Source: GWF2-50-93 sp041666985 (lineage in GTDB: Bacteria; Verrucomicrobiota; Lentisphaeria; Victivallales; GWF2-50-93). From it: a DNA stretch of 5,783 nt. The stretch covers positions 1 to 5,783 of the forward strand of contig JBAYFV010000242.1 of NCBI GenBank assembly GCA_041666985.1. The letters run 5' to 3'. Under the pieces are notes generated by a model. It was not told the DNA's origin and made no database searches. It saw only the letters and a list, made by a program, of their open reading frames with translations. Both the position numbers and the translations under genes were made by a program. Below, in pieces: positions 5,659 through 5,783 of this stretch (position 1 is its first letter; the number at the start of each line of letters is the position of its first letter).

Positions 5659-5689
5659 ACCCCAAAAAGAATCCAGAATTCAGCGGCCT

Positions 5690-5710
5690 ACTGCGGTGGC
5701 CGCAGTTTTA
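5690..5710 (+). terminator. Candidate intrinsic terminator downstream of hicB
   Basis: ACTGCGG (5690-5696), loop TGG, and CCGCAGT (5700-5706) form a perfect 7-bp stem, immediately followed by T residues (5706-5709, then A). It is placed 75 bp after the hicB stop on the same strand. The T-run is short, so termination may be partial. An alternative pairing GCGGCC (5683-5688) / GGCCGC (5698-5703) competes for the same bases. Confidence 0.55.
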
Positions 5711-5739
5711 TCAATAAGAAACTTTTGCAAATATAGTAG

Positions 5740-5783
5740 CGCGGTTCTTTAGACCGCGAAGATTCTCGGGCTAAAGCCACGAG
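5740..5783. repeat. Pair of palindromic intergenic repeats with CTTTAG / CTAAAG loops
   Basis: Two adjacent hairpins end the window. The first is CGCGGT (5740-5745) / ACCGCG (5753-5758), a perfect 6-bp stem with loop TCTTTAG. The second is CTCG+GGC (5765-5771) / GCC+CGAG (5776-5778, 5780-5783) with loop TAAA and one bulged A at 5779. The loop regions CTTTAG and CTAAAG are reverse complements, so the two look like one kind of unit in opposite orientation. Such 'taaag' palindromes recur in intergenic DNA of PVC-group genomes as far as I recall. The array may continue past the right edge. Confidence 0.55.

Noticed and set aside
1..5783. CRISPR array, tRNA or rRNA gene, transposase
   Set aside because: No regularly spaced direct repeats, no cloverleaf or rRNA signature and no transposase motif could be seen on either strand.

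Overview
The window looks like chromosomal DNA from a free-living or gut-type Gram-negative bacterium. The mnmG gene and both ends of the window are fairly GC-rich. The spacers carry 'cacagag'-type repeats and small hairpins with CTTTAG/CTAAAG loops. From memory, such spacers are common in Lentisphaerota, Kiritimatiellota and Planctomycetota, so a PVC-group origin is my best guess. No rRNA or other decisive phylogenetic marker is present.

Layout: bases 1-140 are the 3' end of an unidentified, probably beta-sandwich, protein, possibly the C-terminal domain of a glycoside hydrolase. A gene-free stretch of about 380 bp follows, with a plausible promoter. Next is a complete mnmG (gidA) at 522-2390, a housekeeping tRNA wobble-uridine modification gene. 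Right after its stop codon lies a short GC-rich repeat-like element (2391-2475). The sequence then becomes clearly A/T-rich.

The A/T-rich segment (about 2480-5180) carries a two-gene type II restriction-modification cassette. A DNA cytosine-5 methyltransferase (+, best start 2776) faces a restriction endonuclease resembling the NgoBV/NlaIV family (-, best start 4968). They are convergent, and their 3' ends overlap by 18 bp. The methyltransferase should protect host DNA at the site the endonuclease cuts; GGNNCC is the target I would predict from the family. Each gene has its own candidate promoter. The methyltransferase has a short N-terminal extension that looks like a ribbon-helix-helix DNA-binding domain, so it may repress its own promoter.

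Downstream, a divergent gene (5180-5614, +) encodes a HicB-family antitoxin with an RNase H-like N-terminus and a ribbon-helix-helix C-terminus, but no hicA is visible beside it. Its promoter is a perfect TTGACA-N17-TATAAT, placed so close to the ATG that the transcript would be leaderless or nearly so. The right end (5643-5783) is a cluster of four small hairpins. One is followed by TTTT and could terminate hicB; the last two belong to a palindromic intergenic repeat type.

Overall, this is a defence/addiction patch (R-M plus a HicB-type regulator) placed next to a core gene and bordered by repeats. The most interesting points are the putative self-regulating methyltransferase, the overlapping convergent R-M genes, and the solitary leaderless hicB.
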